NCBI RefSeq assembly: GCF_030380815.1
Contig: NZ_JAUDUY010000001.1
Coordinates: 124,001-188,000, forward strand
DNA: 64,000 nucleotides
Source of the DNA: Robiginitalea aurantiaca
Lineage (GTDB): Bacteria; Bacteroidota; Bacteroidia; Flavobacteriales; Flavobacteriaceae
Reading direction: 5' to 3'
Positions 1 through 9,121 of the stretch are shown here, piece by piece (the first letter of the stretch is position 1; each line of letters begins with the position of its first letter). Both the position numbers and the translations under genes were made by a program. The notes beneath the pieces were generated by a model that was given only the letters and a program-made list of their open reading frames with translations, was not told the DNA's origin and ran no database searches.

Positions 1-660
1 GCGGATGTTCGAAAGGTTGATAAAGTACTCATTGTTTCCATAAGCTCTAACCGGGGACTTTGTGGAGCCTTTAACTCGAATATCGTCAAACAAAGTGTTT
101 CGCTGGTTCAGGGGGAATACGGCAATAAGCAAGTAGACTTTGTAACTATTGGAAAAAAGGCAGATGATCTTTTAAGCAAGCGGCATACCGTTGTGTCTAA
201 CCACAACAAGGTATACGACAACCTCACTTTTGAAGAGGTTGCTCCGATTGCAGAGGACCTGATGGCGCATTTTACTGAGGGGCGCTACGATCGTATTCTA
301 CTGGTTTACAACAGGTTTAAAAATGCAGCCACACAGATTGTAATTACAGAGCAATTCCTGCCGATTCAGGCAGAGGTTGAATCTGAACAACAGGGATCTG
401 CCGATTATATTTATGAACCCTCCGAAGCCGAAATTGTAGAACAACTCATTCCAAAATCCCTGAAAACGCAATTGTTTAAGGCGATCAGGGATTCGTATGC
501 CGGCGAACACGGAGCCCGTATGACGGCAATGCACAAAGCGACGGATAACGCAGGAGATTTAAAAGACCAACTGACACTTACCTACAACAAGGCCCGTCAG
601 GCGGCTATTACAAATGAAATCCTGGAGATCGTTGGAGGCGCTGAGGCGCTTAACAATTAA
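1..660 (+). CDS. atpG: F1 ATP synthase gamma subunit, 5' end missing
   Basis: Central rotor shaft of the F1 part of ATP synthase, coupling proton flow through Fo to ATP synthesis on the cytoplasmic face of the inner membrane. The frame is open from the first base, so the gene starts outside the window; 219 codons of a family-typical 285-290 remain. The conserved SSNRGLCGAFN segment is near the left edge. The C-terminal rotor helix is recognisable from MTAMHKATDNA and NKARQAAITNEI. In this phylum atpG usually follows atpA, which would lie just upstream. A strong terminator follows, so this is the last gene of its transcript. No internal damage is visible. Confidence 0.97.
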   Translation, partial: ADVRKVDKVLIVSISSNRGLCGAFNSNIVKQSVSLVQGEYGNKQVDFVTIGKKADDLLSKRHTVVSNHNKVYDNLTFEEVAPIAEDLMAHFTEGRYDRILLVYNRFKNAATQIVITEQFLPIQAEVESEQQGSADYIYEPSEAEIVEQLIPKSLKTQLFKAIRDSYAGEHGARMTAMHKATDNAGDLKDQLTLTYNKARQAAITNEILEIVGGAEALNN

Positions 661-676
661 TGTGTCCTGGAATAAG

Positions 677-706
677 ATAAAAACCCTGGCGTCTTGCCGG
701 GGTTTT
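677..706 (+). terminator. Intrinsic terminator after atpG
   Basis: A 9-bp stem (AACCCTGGC with GCCGGGGTT, one G-U pair) and a 5-nt loop are followed by a run of six T. It lies 16 bases after the atpG stop and ends the ATP synthase transcript. Confidence 0.85.
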
Positions 707-766
707 TTATTTGCCCAAAGGTGATTGCATACCCCCCCGAGGAAACCGAAAGTGCAATTTCCATTT

Positions 767-795
767 TTGGCATCAAAATTGGAAAGGTATCTTTA
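767..795 (+). promoter_or_regulatory. Bacteroidota-type promoter for the lipoprotein gene
   Basis: TTGG at 767-770 and TATCTTTA at 788-795 are 17 nt apart, matching the TTG / TAnnTTTG pattern of Bacteroidota with one mismatch in the last base. The box ends 22 nt before the chosen ATG and lies just past the atpG terminator. Confidence 0.6.
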
Positions 796-817
796 CAATC
801 CTTCAGTATCGTTATTT

Positions 818-1336
818 ATGAGAATATCCGTCTGTTTTACCATCTTATTCACTGCGATAGGATTAATGAGTTGTAGCTCCCAAAAAAAACTGGAATCAGA
901 CCCCCCGTTTTCGATAGAACGCCCTACGGTATCGTATTGGGCCGGAGGACGTGAGGAAAGTGGGACCGGAATGCGGTTTCAAGCCCGCTGGAACCCGGCC
1001 GACCCTTCTTCAATCGATGTGGACTCTCTTTATTTCAGGGGGAGGATTCTAAAATTAAACCGTGAGGAAACGGAAACCGGATTCCTGATTACCGGAACGT
1101 ATTTGACCCCAAGTTTTGCAAATTCAGACCTTATTATGCATGCCGATTCTTTGCGAGAGGTTGGGAATCAACCTCCAAAGCCACTGCCCGAGGGGAGAGA
1201 TTTCCCATTTGAACTGGGTCCGGATGAAGCCGTAATGTCTTATTTTGTAAAGTCTTCAGAAAAAAAGCACTACTATAAGATCAGCGGGGTGGTGGAAAAA
1301 ACAGGACGGAATTACCCGGAGCGGACAAAGAACTGA
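818..1336 (+). CDS. Predicted lipoprotein of unknown function
   Basis: A 172-residue protein that I do not recognise. The start was set at the ATG giving MRISVCFTILFTAIGLMSC, a classical lipoprotein signal with the lipobox cysteine at residue 19. A longer frame upstream has no signal and would overlap the promoter. The mature part has no membrane segment. It contains alternating polar and hydrophobic stretches (VDSLYFRGRILKL, FLITGTYL, YYKISGVVEK) that suggest a beta-sandwich. It is transcribed alone, from its own promoter, between atpG and the envelope operon. Location is inferred as the periplasmic side of the inner or outer membrane. Confidence 0.75.
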   Translation: MRISVCFTILFTAIGLMSCSSQKKLESDPPFSIERPTVSYWAGGREESGTGMRFQARWNPADPSSIDVDSLYFRGRILKLNREETETGFLITGTYLTPSFANSDLIMHADSLREVGNQPPKPLPEGRDFPFELGPDEAVMSYFVKSSEKKHYYKISGVVEKTGRNYPERTKN

Positions 1337-1391
1337 CTTTGCCGGCTCTCCCTAAATGCCTAATTTAGATTAAGATCTAACCCACGCCTAG

Positions 1392-2852
1392 TTGAAGCTT
1401 TTCAGGAAACTATTCAAGCAGACGTTCATTTATGGCCTTGCCACGGTGCTGCCCAGAATGCTCTCTTTCCTATTGCTTCCACTGTATTCTTCGGTCATGC
1501 CTCCCGGACTCTATGGTGAGGTTTCACTTGTATTTGTATGGTTTGCGATCTTCAATGTCCTTCTCGCCTACGGCATGGAGACTGCTTTTTTTCGTTTTTA
1601 CAGCAGAGAACCCGACAAGGAACGGGTGCATACCACTGCCCTGATCTCCATAGCTGCTTCTACACTGCTATTTCTGTGCAGCTTTCTGTTGTTTAAGGAC
1701 ACCCTTTCGGACCTTCTGAATATCGATCCGAGGTACATGGGGTATTTCATTGCCATCTTATGTCTGGATGCCCTTGTGATAATTCCCTTTGCCCGGCTCA
1801 GAGCAATGGAGCGACCGGCAGTTTACGCCATAGTTAAAATCGCTAATATTTGCGTAAACATGGGTTTTAACCTGTTTTTTCTGCTCTTACTGCCAAAACT
1901 GGCAGCCAGCGAAAGCGGGGGGGTCTGGAAGGCCCTGTACCGGCCGGATTTTGAGGTTAATTACATCCTGATTTCAAATGTGATCGCCAGCGGGATCACA
2001 TTACTCATTCTGAGTGGGAATTACGTTAAGATGCGCTTTGAGTTTGACAAGGCATTATTTAAACGGATGCTCAAATACGGCATTCCCGTAATGATAGCCG
2101 GGATCGCCTTTACCATCAACGAGGTCTTCGATAAATATCTGCTGACGGAGCTTCTGCCAGAAGACATCGCAAAAACTGAGATGGGTAAATACGCCGCCTG
2201 TTATCGCCTTGCCATGTTTATGACGCTTTTTGCCACTGCCTTTCGACTTGGAATTGAGCCTTTTTTCTTCAGTCATTCCAATTCGGAAAACCCGAGAAAA
2301 GCATATGCCCAGATCACGAATTACTTCGTTGTCCTGGGAAGTGTCATCCTTTTGGGGGTGGTCGTTTTTGCGGATGTCCTTAAGGTATTATTTGTCCGCG
2401 ATGAAGCCTATTGGGAGGCGATGGCCATCGTGCCTATTATTTTGCTAGCCAGTTTTTTCCTGGGGATCTACCACAACCTGTCCGTTTGGTACAAAGTGAC
2501 CGACAGGACGCGCTTCGGGGCCATAATTTCCATAGTAGGGGCGGTCATTACCATTGCCATCAACTTTTTCTTTATTCCCAAATACAGTTATTACGCATCT
2601 GCCTGGGCAACCCTGGCGGCTTACGGGAGTATGGTGATCCTGTCTTTTTACCTGGGAAGAAAATATTATCCAATACCGTACAATCTCCGGAAGATCTTCT
2701 TCTACATGGCTATTTCAATTCTCTTTTCCGGGCTTTCTTTCTATGTATTTAACAGGAATCTCTTCTCTGGCCTGCTTTTACTTTTAGTATTTTTGGGGAT
2801 ATTATACAGACTTGAAAAAGAGGTTTTGACCAAATTAATACGCGGAAAATGA
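1392..2852 (+). CDS. Polysaccharide flippase (Wzx/MATE-fold lipid flippase family)
   Basis: A 486-residue integral membrane protein with about 14 hydrophobic segments, typical of the oligosaccharide flippase branch of the MOP superfamily. These move undecaprenyl-linked sugars across the inner membrane. The N-terminus ([18 protein letters not shown]) matches the family pattern in which the first helix begins right after a short basic stretch, so the TTG start is accepted; no ATG fits as well. The C-terminal helices end four codons before a basic tail. The stop overlaps the next start by 4 nt (ATGA), so it is translationally coupled to dut. Substrate cannot be told from sequence: O-antigen, exopolysaccharide or another lipid-linked precursor. 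Confidence 0.88.
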   Translation: MKLFRKLFKQTFIYGLATVLPRMLSFLLLPLYSSVMPPGLYGEVSLVFVWFAIFNVLLAYGMETAFFRFYSREPDKERVHTTALISIAASTLLFLCSFLLFKDTLSDLLNIDPRYMGYFIAILCLDALVIIPFARLRAMERPAVYAIVKIANICVNMGFNLFFLLLLPKLAASESGGVWKALYRPDFEVNYILISNVIASGITLLILSGNYVKMRFEFDKALFKRMLKYGIPVMIAGIAFTINEVFDKYLLTELLPEDIAKTEMGKYAACYRLAMFMTLFATAFRLGIEPFFFSHSNSENPRKAYAQITNYFVVLGSVILLGVVVFADVLKVLFVRDEAYWEAMAIVPIILLASFFLGIYHNLSVWYKVTDRTRFGAIISIVGAVITIAINFFFIPKYSYYASAWATLAAYGSMVILSFYLGRKYYPIPYNLRKIFFYMAISILFSGLSFYVFNRNLFSGLLLLLVFLGILYRLEKEVLTKLIRGK

Positions 2853-3283
2853 AAGTGAGAATCATAAACAAGTCGTCAAATGAGCTTCCCTCCTATCAGA
2901 CCGGAGCCTCAGCCGGAATGGACCTCAGGGCGCAACTCGAGGCGCCGGTACGCCTGGGGCCTCTTGAGCGGGCGGTAATCGGAACAGGGTTGTATATGGA
3001 ACTGCCTGTGGGTTATGAAGCTCAGGTAAGACCCAGAAGTGGTCTCGCCGCGAAAATGGGGATTACAGTGCTCAACAGCCCGGGAACCATAGATGCAGAT
3101 TACCGGGGAGAGATTGGCGTAATTCTTGTGAATGTATCCAATGAGCCCGTGACCATTGCGCATGGAGAGCGAATTGCTCAAATGGTAATTAGCCGCTTTG
3201 AACAGGCTGAGTGGGAAGCGGTGGAGGTCCTCACGGACACAGAACGCGGAAGCGGGGGCTTTGGAAGTACAGGGGTCGATTAA
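2849..3283 (+). CDS. dut: dUTP diphosphatase
   Basis: Hydrolyses dUTP to dUMP and pyrophosphate, keeping uracil out of DNA and feeding dTMP synthesis. The 144-residue length is normal for the homotrimeric all-beta family. All five family motifs are present in order: AGMDLRA (22-28), PRSGLA (62-67), [13 protein letters not shown] (79-91, with the catalytic Asp82), GERIAQMVI, and the C-terminal glycine-rich [10 protein letters not shown] that closes over the nucleotide. The start overlaps the flippase stop as ATGA. Its position inside a cell-envelope operon is a known arrangement in Flavobacteriaceae and does not imply an envelope role. Confidence 0.98.
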   Translation: MKVRIINKSSNELPSYQTGASAGMDLRAQLEAPVRLGPLERAVIGTGLYMELPVGYEAQVRPRSGLAAKMGITVLNSPGTIDADYRGEIGVILVNVSNEPVTIAHGERIAQMVISRFEQAEWEAVEVLTDTERGSGGFGSTGVD

Positions 3284-3302
3284 CGGAAAGCGAAATTCGA
3301 GG

Positions 3303-4217
3303 ATGAGATGTCAGGGGATATTGTGGATGTTTTTGCTACTACTGGGACCGGGTTTGGTCATCGGGCAGGAGGAAGGCAGTGCAGACTTATTCACTGAACC
3401 TTATACAGATGAATTTCAGGAAGCTTTTTTTGAATCCCTGAAACAAAAAGGTATTGAGAACTACGACCGGGCCGAAGCCCTGATGCTGGATGCTAAGAAG
3501 TACAGGCCAGATGATCCGGTGGTGGATTACGAACTCGCCAGAATTCTTATTCTGGCCAGGGCGTATAACAGGGCAGAGCCATTTGCCCTGGATGCTGTTC
3601 GGGCGGACCCTTCAGAATACTGGTATGTAGACTCCTTTATGCAAACCCTTAAACATCAGTCTAAGAATGTGGACGATTACAGGGCTGATTTGCCATTTGG
3701 CGCCCCCGAATTCAAATTGAACCTGGCCCGATGGTATCTTGCGGAAGGACGCTATCAAAAAGCGAGGGAGCAGTTGACGCCCCTGGCCGGTCAGGAGGAT
3801 GCAAAGCAATTGTTGCAGGAAGTAAATCGGTTGGAAGCCATACGCGCTCCTGCCACAGTCGAAAACAAGCCTGAAGCTTCAGGGCCTTCAGAAGATAGCC
3901 GTTCCATTGCCGCTTTTGAATCCCGACTGGACGTTCTACTAAAGGCCTCAGACTGGAAAGCTTTAGAAGAAGAAAGCAGCAGTGCCATAGAGCGTTTTCC
4001 CCTGCAACCTCGGTTCTACTACTGCAAGGGATTATCTTTGTTGCGACAGGATCGCGCAAAGCAAGCCGTATCTGTCCTTAAGGAAGGAGAGAGCTATCTT
4101 CTGGAACCATCAGAAGTCGGACAACAGATATACAGCGCCATGTCAGAGGCTTACATTATGCTGGGCGATACCGAAAAGGCAAAGAAGTATTCGGATAAAT
4201 TAAAAGCCGGATTGTGA
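3303..4217 (+). CDS. Exported TPR-repeat protein
   Basis: A 304-residue protein with an N-terminal signal peptide (MRCQGILWMFLLLLGPGLVIGQ) and several degenerate tetratricopeptide repeats. Repeat-like stretches are DDPVVDYELARILILARAYNRAE, split here as DPVVDYELARIL and RAYNRAEPFALDAV, plus RWYLAEGRYQKAREQL and FYYCKGLSLLRQDRAKQAV near the C-terminus. The chosen ATG starts 19 bp after the dut stop and gives the signal peptide; an upstream frame overlapping dut encodes nothing recognisable. It probably acts as a periplasmic protein-protein scaffold. The next gene overlaps by 4 nt (GTGA). The same neighbours (flippase, dut, DUF4292, EnvC-like) recur in Flavobacteriaceae, which suggests a joint role in envelope assembly. 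Confidence 0.85.
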   Translation: MRCQGILWMFLLLLGPGLVIGQEEGSADLFTEPYTDEFQEAFFESLKQKGIENYDRAEALMLDAKKYRPDDPVVDYELARILILARAYNRAEPFALDAVRADPSEYWYVDSFMQTLKHQSKNVDDYRADLPFGAPEFKLNLARWYLAEGRYQKAREQLTPLAGQEDAKQLLQEVNRLEAIRAPATVENKPEASGPSEDSRSIAAFESRLDVLLKASDWKALEEESSSAIERFPLQPRFYYCKGLSLLRQDRAKQAVSVLKEGESYLLEPSEVGQQIYSAMSEAYIMLGDTEKAKKYSDKLKAGL

Positions 4218-4987
4218 GAAAGAAATGGATTATACCGATTGTTTCGAGCACACTGCTTATCCTGAGTGCCTGTGGCTCTTCGCGGCTTGTCGGCGGTGCA
4301 GATGTAGATGAACGCCTTTCGGTTAAAAATGTTATTCGGAATCACGAGGCCGCAGAGGTAAAGTTCAGGACCTTGAGCGGAAGACTGGGAATCGATTACT
4401 CGGACGGTGAGGATTCTCAAAGTGTGACGGTTTCCCTGAGGATGAAAAAAGACGAGGTGATTTGGCTCAGCGCCCCACTGGGCGTAATAAAGGTTTTGAT
4501 TACTCCAGGACGTGTTTCCTTTTATAACAAACTGAACAATGAATATTTTGATGGAGATTACACCTATCTCAATCAGATATTAGGGTCTGAGGTGGATTTT
4601 GAAAAATTACAGAACCTTTTAATAGGGCAGTCCATGATGGAGCTGTCAGGACAAAATTACGAGCTGCGGTATTCACCAAAGGCTTACGAATTGCAGCCCA
4701 AAGCAGCTCTTGAGTTGTACAAATTCCTGTTGAAGATAGAGCCCCAGTACTTCCGAATAGCGTCCCAGGAGCTGGCGCAACCCGCACAGCGTCGGCTGAT
4801 GGAGGTGCGTTACACGAGTTATCAGGAGATACAGGGTCAGGTTTTACCCGACTATGTTCAAATTGACGCCGTCGAGGCAGATCAAAAGATTACGATAGGA
4901 ATCGACTATAAACAGGTAGAATTGGACAGGGAATTGCGTTTTCCCTATAAAATACCGAAAGGTTTTAATCCGGTGGCTCTAAAGTGA
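4214..4987 (+). CDS. DUF4292 family lipoprotein
   Basis: A 257-residue lipoprotein: GTG start, then RKKWIIPIVSSTLLILSAC with the lipobox Cys at residue 20. The body matches the DUF4292 pattern (VKFRTLSGRLGIDY, VTVSLRMKKDEVIWLSAPLG, GRVSFYNKLNNEYFDGDY). It resembles the LolA/LolB-type half-barrel fold used to carry lipoproteins, though that is a fold-level inference. The GTG start overlaps the previous TGA and its own stop overlaps the next GTG, so three consecutive genes are coupled by 4-nt overlaps. A role in outer-membrane lipid or lipoprotein handling is plausible but not shown. Confidence 0.85.
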   Translation: MRKKWIIPIVSSTLLILSACGSSRLVGGADVDERLSVKNVIRNHEAAEVKFRTLSGRLGIDYSDGEDSQSVTVSLRMKKDEVIWLSAPLGVIKVLITPGRVSFYNKLNNEYFDGDYTYLNQILGSEVDFEKLQNLLIGQSMMELSGQNYELRYSPKAYELQPKAALELYKFLLKIEPQYFRIASQELAQPAQRRLMEVRYTSYQEIQGQVLPDYVQIDAVEADQKITIGIDYKQVELDRELRFPYKIPKGFNPVALK

Positions 4988-6219
4988 GAATTGAAGGCAT
5001 CAATATCTTAACCCGCGTCCTTTTTATTGGCCTCTTGATTTATGGCCTGTCAGGGTATGCCCAGACCGGAGAACAGAAGGCGCTGGAGGCACGTAAGGAG
5101 CGCCTGGAGAATGAGATACGGGAGATCAACAGGTTGCTTTTGGTCCAAAAGGAACAGAGGGGGAGCGTCCTCGATCAGATGGACGCGCTGAATCAAAAGA
5201 TCAACAGGCAACAACAACTTATCCGGATCACCAATCAGCAGTCCAATTTACTCAACAGGCAGATTAATACGAATATCCGCCAAATCAGCAAATTGAGATC
5301 AGATCTGCAGGCCCTAAAGGAAGATTACGCCCAGATGATCCGTAAATCCTATGAAAACCGTTCACAACAGAACCGGTTATTGTTTTTGATGTCATCCACC
5401 AGTTTTTTTCAGGCCTTCAAGCGATTGCAATACATGAAGCAGTATACGCAGTTTCGAAAGAAACAAGGGGAAGAGATCCTTGTAAAAACTGAAGAACTCA
5501 GCACTTTAAACAATGATTTAACCCGGCAGCGCAAGGAAAAGGAACTTTTGATAGCCCAAAACCGGCGCGTGAAGAATGAACTGACCAATGAAGTGGAATC
5601 CCAACAGGCGCTTTTGAAGACAATTCGCCGCAACGAAAGTGCGTATGCGGCAGAGATAGATAAAAAACGGAAGGAAGCCCGGGCTATTGAACGACAGATC
5701 GAAAATATGATCCGATCTGCCATAGCCGCCTCGAACCGGGAGAGCGGAAAAACCACAACAAGTCCCGGTAAATTTGCACTAACCCCTGAGGCTACGCTCA
5801 TTGCCAATAATTTTTCAGCCAATAAAGGCCGGTTGATCTGGCCGGTCGAAAAAGGAGTCAAAAAACAGGGATACGGGGTCTATGCGGATGCGGTATATCC
5901 GGGAATTAAGCACCAGAGTAATGGAGTAATTATCGCAGCTGACGAAGGATCGGATGCACGGGCCGTCTTTGAAGGTGAAGTTATTGCGGTACTCGCGGTA
6001 CCCGGGGGCAATAAAGGGGTACAACTCAAACACGGGAACTTTATCAGCACATATTACAACCTGGCTGAGCTCTATGTGAAAAAGGGCGATAAAGTCAAGG
6101 TAAAGGACGCCCTTGGTAAAATATATACCAGTAAGTCCAGCGGTTTGACGCAACTAAAATTCTATCTCTATCGCGATGCGAACCGCCTGAATCCGGAAGA
6201 GTGGATATACCGATTGTGA
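4984..6219 (+). CDS. EnvC-like murein hydrolase activator with degenerate M23 domain
   Basis: A 411-residue exported protein: signal peptide ending at GYAQ, a long heptad-rich coiled coil (roughly residues 30-250), then a LytM/M23 domain at the C-terminus. Active M23 peptidases carry an HxxxD and an HxH zinc motif. Here the matching segments read KHQSNGVIIAADEG, STYYNLAEL and LKFYLYR, so most zinc ligands are missing. The domain is therefore probably non-catalytic, as in E. coli EnvC, which activates amidases at the division septum. The GTG start overlaps the upstream stop by 4 nt. It is the last gene of the operon, ending 10 bp from the convergent thioesterase gene. Confidence 0.9.
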   Translation: MRIEGINILTRVLFIGLLIYGLSGYAQTGEQKALEARKERLENEIREINRLLLVQKEQRGSVLDQMDALNQKINRQQQLIRITNQQSNLLNRQINTNIRQISKLRSDLQALKEDYAQMIRKSYENRSQQNRLLFLMSSTSFFQAFKRLQYMKQYTQFRKKQGEEILVKTEELSTLNNDLTRQRKEKELLIAQNRRVKNELTNEVESQQALLKTIRRNESAYAAEIDKKRKEARAIERQIENMIRSAIAASNRESGKTTTSPGKFALTPEATLIANNFSANKGRLIWPVEKGVKKQGYGVYADAVYPGIKHQSNGVIIAADEGSDARAVFEGEVIAVLAVPGGNKGVQLKHGNFISTYYNLAELYVKKGDKVKVKDALGKIYTSKSSGLTQLKFYLYRDANRLNPEEWIYRL

Positions 6220-6229
6220 TAAAAGGTTC

Positions 6230-6745
6230 TTAGTCCTCCTGAAATAAAGCCTTTAATTCCGTGGCATCGTGCGGATTCATTTTTCCCGCCAATACCAGAC
6301 TGAGTTGCTTGCGCCTCAGTGCAGCCTCAAAACGTAATTGCTCCAGTTCGGTTTCGGGAAGTACAGGAGGAACTTCTGTAGGGATTCCGATGTCATCCAC
6401 GGCTACAAAAGTATAGATAGCCTCATTAGCCTTCGTGCGTTCTCCGCTGAAGCGGTCCTCGGTCCACACATCAATAACTATTTCCATTGAGGTTCGGAAG
6501 GCCCTGGATATGCTCGCTTCAACCGTGACGACACTTCCAAGTGGAATGGAGCGGTTAAAAGCCACATGGTTTACGGAAGCAGTAACGGCTATCCGGCGAC
6601 TGTGTCTTCGGGCCGTAATGCTCGCTGCCCGGTCCATGCGGGCCAGCAGTTCTCCACCAAAAAGGTTGTTCAGGGGGTTGGTTTCACTAGGCAAAACCGT
6701 ATCGGTCATTGTGGTCCGGGACTCACTGGGACGTTTCGCTTCCAT
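6230..6745 (-). CDS. Acyl-CoA thioesterase (hotdog fold)
   Basis: Hydrolyses fatty acyl-CoA to free acid and CoA in the cytoplasm. The 171-residue single-hotdog protein resembles the YciA/BACH group: NPLNNLFGGELLARMDRAA (the hotdog helix with its conserved glycine pair and Asp), then VTASVNHVAFNRSIPLGSVV, and EAIYTFVAVDD. It is transcribed alone on the minus strand. A perfect -7 box lies 14 bp upstream of the ATG, and the 3' end converges on the EnvC-like gene. Chain-length preference cannot be inferred. Confidence 0.9.
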   Translation of the reverse strand: MEAKRPSESRTTMTDTVLPSETNPLNNLFGGELLARMDRAASITARRHSRRIAVTASVNHVAFNRSIPLGSVVTVEASISRAFRTSMEIVIDVWTEDRFSGERTKANEAIYTFVAVDDIGIPTEVPPVLPETELEQLRFEAALRRKQLSLVLAGKMNPHDATELKALFQED

Positions 6746-6759
6746 TGGGAAATTTTCGG

Positions 6760-6767
6760 CAAAGATA
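6760..6767 (-). promoter_or_regulatory. -7 box (TATCTTTG) for the thioesterase gene
   Basis: On the minus strand this reads TATCTTTG, an exact TAnnTTTG match. It ends 14 bp before the thioesterase ATG. No clear -33 TTTG was found, so confidence is moderate. Confidence 0.5.
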
Positions 6768-6805
6768 CGTCTTCCCTTTAGAAATTATCCCGGGTTTTGC
6801 ACGAA

Positions 6806-7750
6806 CTAATCCATCGAGAGGAGCCACGCATCTGCAGAATCTTCGCTCCTGACCTTTTTCAGGAATTCTAGGGCCTGGTTAGGATCCGCAAAACTGGCAT
6901 AAGTAACCTGATATAAGCCATACCGATTTTGGCCTAGATATCGGGCATCGTATCCGCGGGAAAGCAGTTGGGAAATCCGTTTGTCTGCATTTTCCCTGAT
7001 CCTGTAGGCCCCGGCGATAATGTGATGGGAGCGCTCAATTTTGGAATGCACATTGAGATTTATTGATGGCAGTTCCACCGGACGCGTGCTGAAAAAAGTG
7101 GCTTCCTGAATGCTTTTGGAGACCTCTTTCTGAGCCTTTTCGTATGCGATTGCCGTAGAATCAATTTTTTCCTGATAGAGGGAATATCCGCTCAGGGTGG
7201 TTGAAACAGCCAGCAAAACGACCGCTGCATATTTGTACAATGGCCTCAACCCCTTTACTTTACGCGCCTCTGGCGTAATTGTAAAGGGAATATTTGTCTC
7301 TATCTGACGTACTTCTTCTTTGAGAACTTCACGCGTAACACCATTTGCGATTACGGGACTTAGCCCGAATGAAGACATTAAATAGTTGACCCTTGTGGTC
7401 GGTTCGAAGGAAATTCGCCCTTCCTGATTCATCCTGAAGGAGCCCAGATCAGGGAAATCCAGTTGTTTTTCAGTCTTCAGGGTTTCACTCCAATCCTTAG
7501 CGGCCGAGAGTACATTTTCCAGTGTTTCCTCATAAGACTTCCCTTCTGCCTGAGCTATATGGGACACCAAAAGTCCATCGCTGGTTTGCAACTGTGAATT
7601 AAAAGACAATTCCTTGTAAGGAGGGAGGAATGTATTGCTTTCAACTTGCAGGGATGCAGATTTAATTTGGCACAAAAATGCCCCGAAACCCGGAACTACC
7701 ACACATTGGTACCGATATAGCAGGGATGAGATGTAATTTTCTAATTGCAT
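6806..7750 (-). CDS. HU-CCDC81 and SPOR domain protein
   Basis: A 314-residue protein combining two domain types. The N-terminal half matches the prokaryotic HU-CCDC81 repeat (QLENYISSLLYRYQCVVVPGF; second unit around residues 60-130). A transmembrane helix follows at about 173-191 (YAAVVLLAVSTTLSGYSLY). The C-terminal domain (about 241-311) is SPOR: HHIIAGAYRIRENADKRI, then RYGLYQVTYASF. SPOR domains bind septal peptidoglycan lacking stem peptides, so the protein probably sits in the inner membrane with SPOR outside and the HU-like part in the cytoplasm, linking division site and nucleoid. The start was moved to the ATG that begins the HU-like domain. It is divergent from dprA. Confidence 0.88.
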   Translation of the reverse strand: MQLENYISSLLYRYQCVVVPGFGAFLCQIKSASLQVESNTFLPPYKELSFNSQLQTSDGLLVSHIAQAEGKSYEETLENVLSAAKDWSETLKTEKQLDFPDLGSFRMNQEGRISFEPTTRVNYLMSSFGLSPVIANGVTREVLKEEVRQIETNIPFTITPEARKVKGLRPLYKYAAVVLLAVSTTLSGYSLYQEKIDSTAIAYEKAQKEVSKSIQEATFFSTRPVELPSINLNVHSKIERSHHIIAGAYRIRENADKRISQLLSRGYDARYLGQNRYGLYQVTYASFADPNQALEFLKKVRSEDSADAWLLSMD

Positions 7751-7846
7751 TAAAACAAAGATGGCAAAATTTAACAGTCTGGACAACAGGAAGGGCTTCC
7801 TTTTATTAACACGGGGCCATTCGCCTGTTGACAACACACCTTTTAA

Positions 7847-8977
7847 ATGACAGAAAATGAAGTACTTGCGTGGATCAGGTTACAAAGAGTCCAGGGGATA
7901 GGCCCTGTTCTCGGCCGTAAATTGGCAGCGCATTTCGGAGATGTACAGAAAATTTTCAGCCAATCTCAGAAGCAGTTGGTTCACATCCACGGAGTCGGAC
8001 CAAAAATGGCCGGTAACCTATTGAATTCCAAATACAGGGAGGAAGCGGAGCAGGAGTATTTAAAGGCGGAGTCCAGGGGCATTCAATGCCTGCCGTTGTC
8101 TGGCAGGGCCTACCCCACACTTCTCAAAGAATGTGCGGACGCCCCCCTGGTATTGTTTCAGAAAGGGCCACTAGAGTTTTCCGGTAACATCGCGTTAAGT
8201 GTTGTCGGAACCCGGAAGATGACTTCGTATGGACGGAGGTTTTGCGAACATCTTCTGGAAGAAATTAAACCCTTTAACCCGTTGATTATTAGTGGCCTCG
8301 CCTATGGAGTGGATATCTGTATACAAAGGATGGCTATTAAAATGGGCTTCAGGACAGTTTCCTGCATGGGGCACGGTCTGGATATGGTGTATCCCGGAGC
8401 ACACGTTAAATACATCTCTGAGATCCTGAAGGAAGGAGCCCTGCTCTCAGAGTTTTGGTTGGGGACGACTCCCCAGCCCATGAATTTTGTAAGGAGGAAT
8501 CGGATCATCGCAGGTTTAAGCCCGGCTACGGTGGTAGTGGAGTCGGGCCTGAAAGGTGGAAGCCTGATTACAGCCGACCTGGCGTTTGACTATAACAGGG
8601 AAGTCTTTGCAGTCCCTGGCAGAATTTCGGATGCCTACAGTGCCGGATGCAATTTACTGATAGATCAACAGAAGGCACACCTGCTGCAATCCGTCCAACA
8701 GTTAGCAGGGACACTCAACTGGGTTTCATCAGGGTACACACCAGGACAAAAAACCCAGAAAAAAATAGAGGCGTCCGCCCCTGAACTGAATTCGGAGGAG
8801 GCTCGAATTTGGAAATTTCTTTGTGAAAATGGAGTTCAAATCCTGGATGATATTGCGATATCCTGTGAACTCACAGTCCGGGAGGCCGTTGTGGTGTTAT
8901 TAGGGATGGAAATGAAAGACATTATTCGCCCGCTTCCCGGCAAAAAGTTTGAATTGACACCTAAATTTACCAACTAG
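7847..8977 (+). CDS. dprA: DNA processing protein DprA
   Basis: Loads RecA on incoming single-stranded DNA during natural transformation. The 376-residue protein has an N-terminal helix-hairpin-helix region (about 1-60) and a Rossmann-like core: VVGTRK at 119-124, SGLAYGVD at 149-156, GHGLDMVYP, NRIIAG, and ESGLKGGSLITA. A C-terminal winged-helix segment follows after about residue 310. Length and motifs are complete. It is divergent from the HU/SPOR gene with 96 bp between the starts. recA lies about 5 kb away on the other strand, not in the same operon. Confidence 0.96.
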   Translation: MTENEVLAWIRLQRVQGIGPVLGRKLAAHFGDVQKIFSQSQKQLVHIHGVGPKMAGNLLNSKYREEAEQEYLKAESRGIQCLPLSGRAYPTLLKECADAPLVLFQKGPLEFSGNIALSVVGTRKMTSYGRRFCEHLLEEIKPFNPLIISGLAYGVDICIQRMAIKMGFRTVSCMGHGLDMVYPGAHVKYISEILKEGALLSEFWLGTTPQPMNFVRRNRIIAGLSPATVVVESGLKGGSLITADLAFDYNREVFAVPGRISDAYSAGCNLLIDQQKAHLLQSVQQLAGTLNWVSSGYTPGQKTQKKIEASAPELNSEEARIWKFLCENGVQILDDIAISCELTVREAVVVLLGMEMKDIIRPLPGKKFELTPKFTN

Positions 8978-9088
8978 CGGGTCGGTTTTCGAGGGATTTG
9001 AGGTGTGGGAGGCTCAAAAAAGGTGTTCGGTCGAATCAAGTGACCGTTTATCCGGATTGCGCCCCGTTCACTTTTTCGCCTTCCAAAG

Positions 9089-9109
9089 TAAAACCGACTC
9101 CCCGGTCGG
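9089..9109 (-). terminator. Probable terminator of trpS
   Basis: Read on the minus strand: CCGAC, a 6-nt loop, GTCGG, then TTTTACTTT. The 5-bp GC-rich stem lies 12 bp after the trpS stop. The T run is imperfect. Confidence 0.5.
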
Positions 9110-9121
9110 AACAGCCAAATT

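Noticed and set aside
1365-1380. TTAGAT-TAAG-ATCTAA inverted repeat before the flippase start
   Set aside because: Short, AT-rich, no T run or partner motif; too likely by chance to list as a regulatory site.
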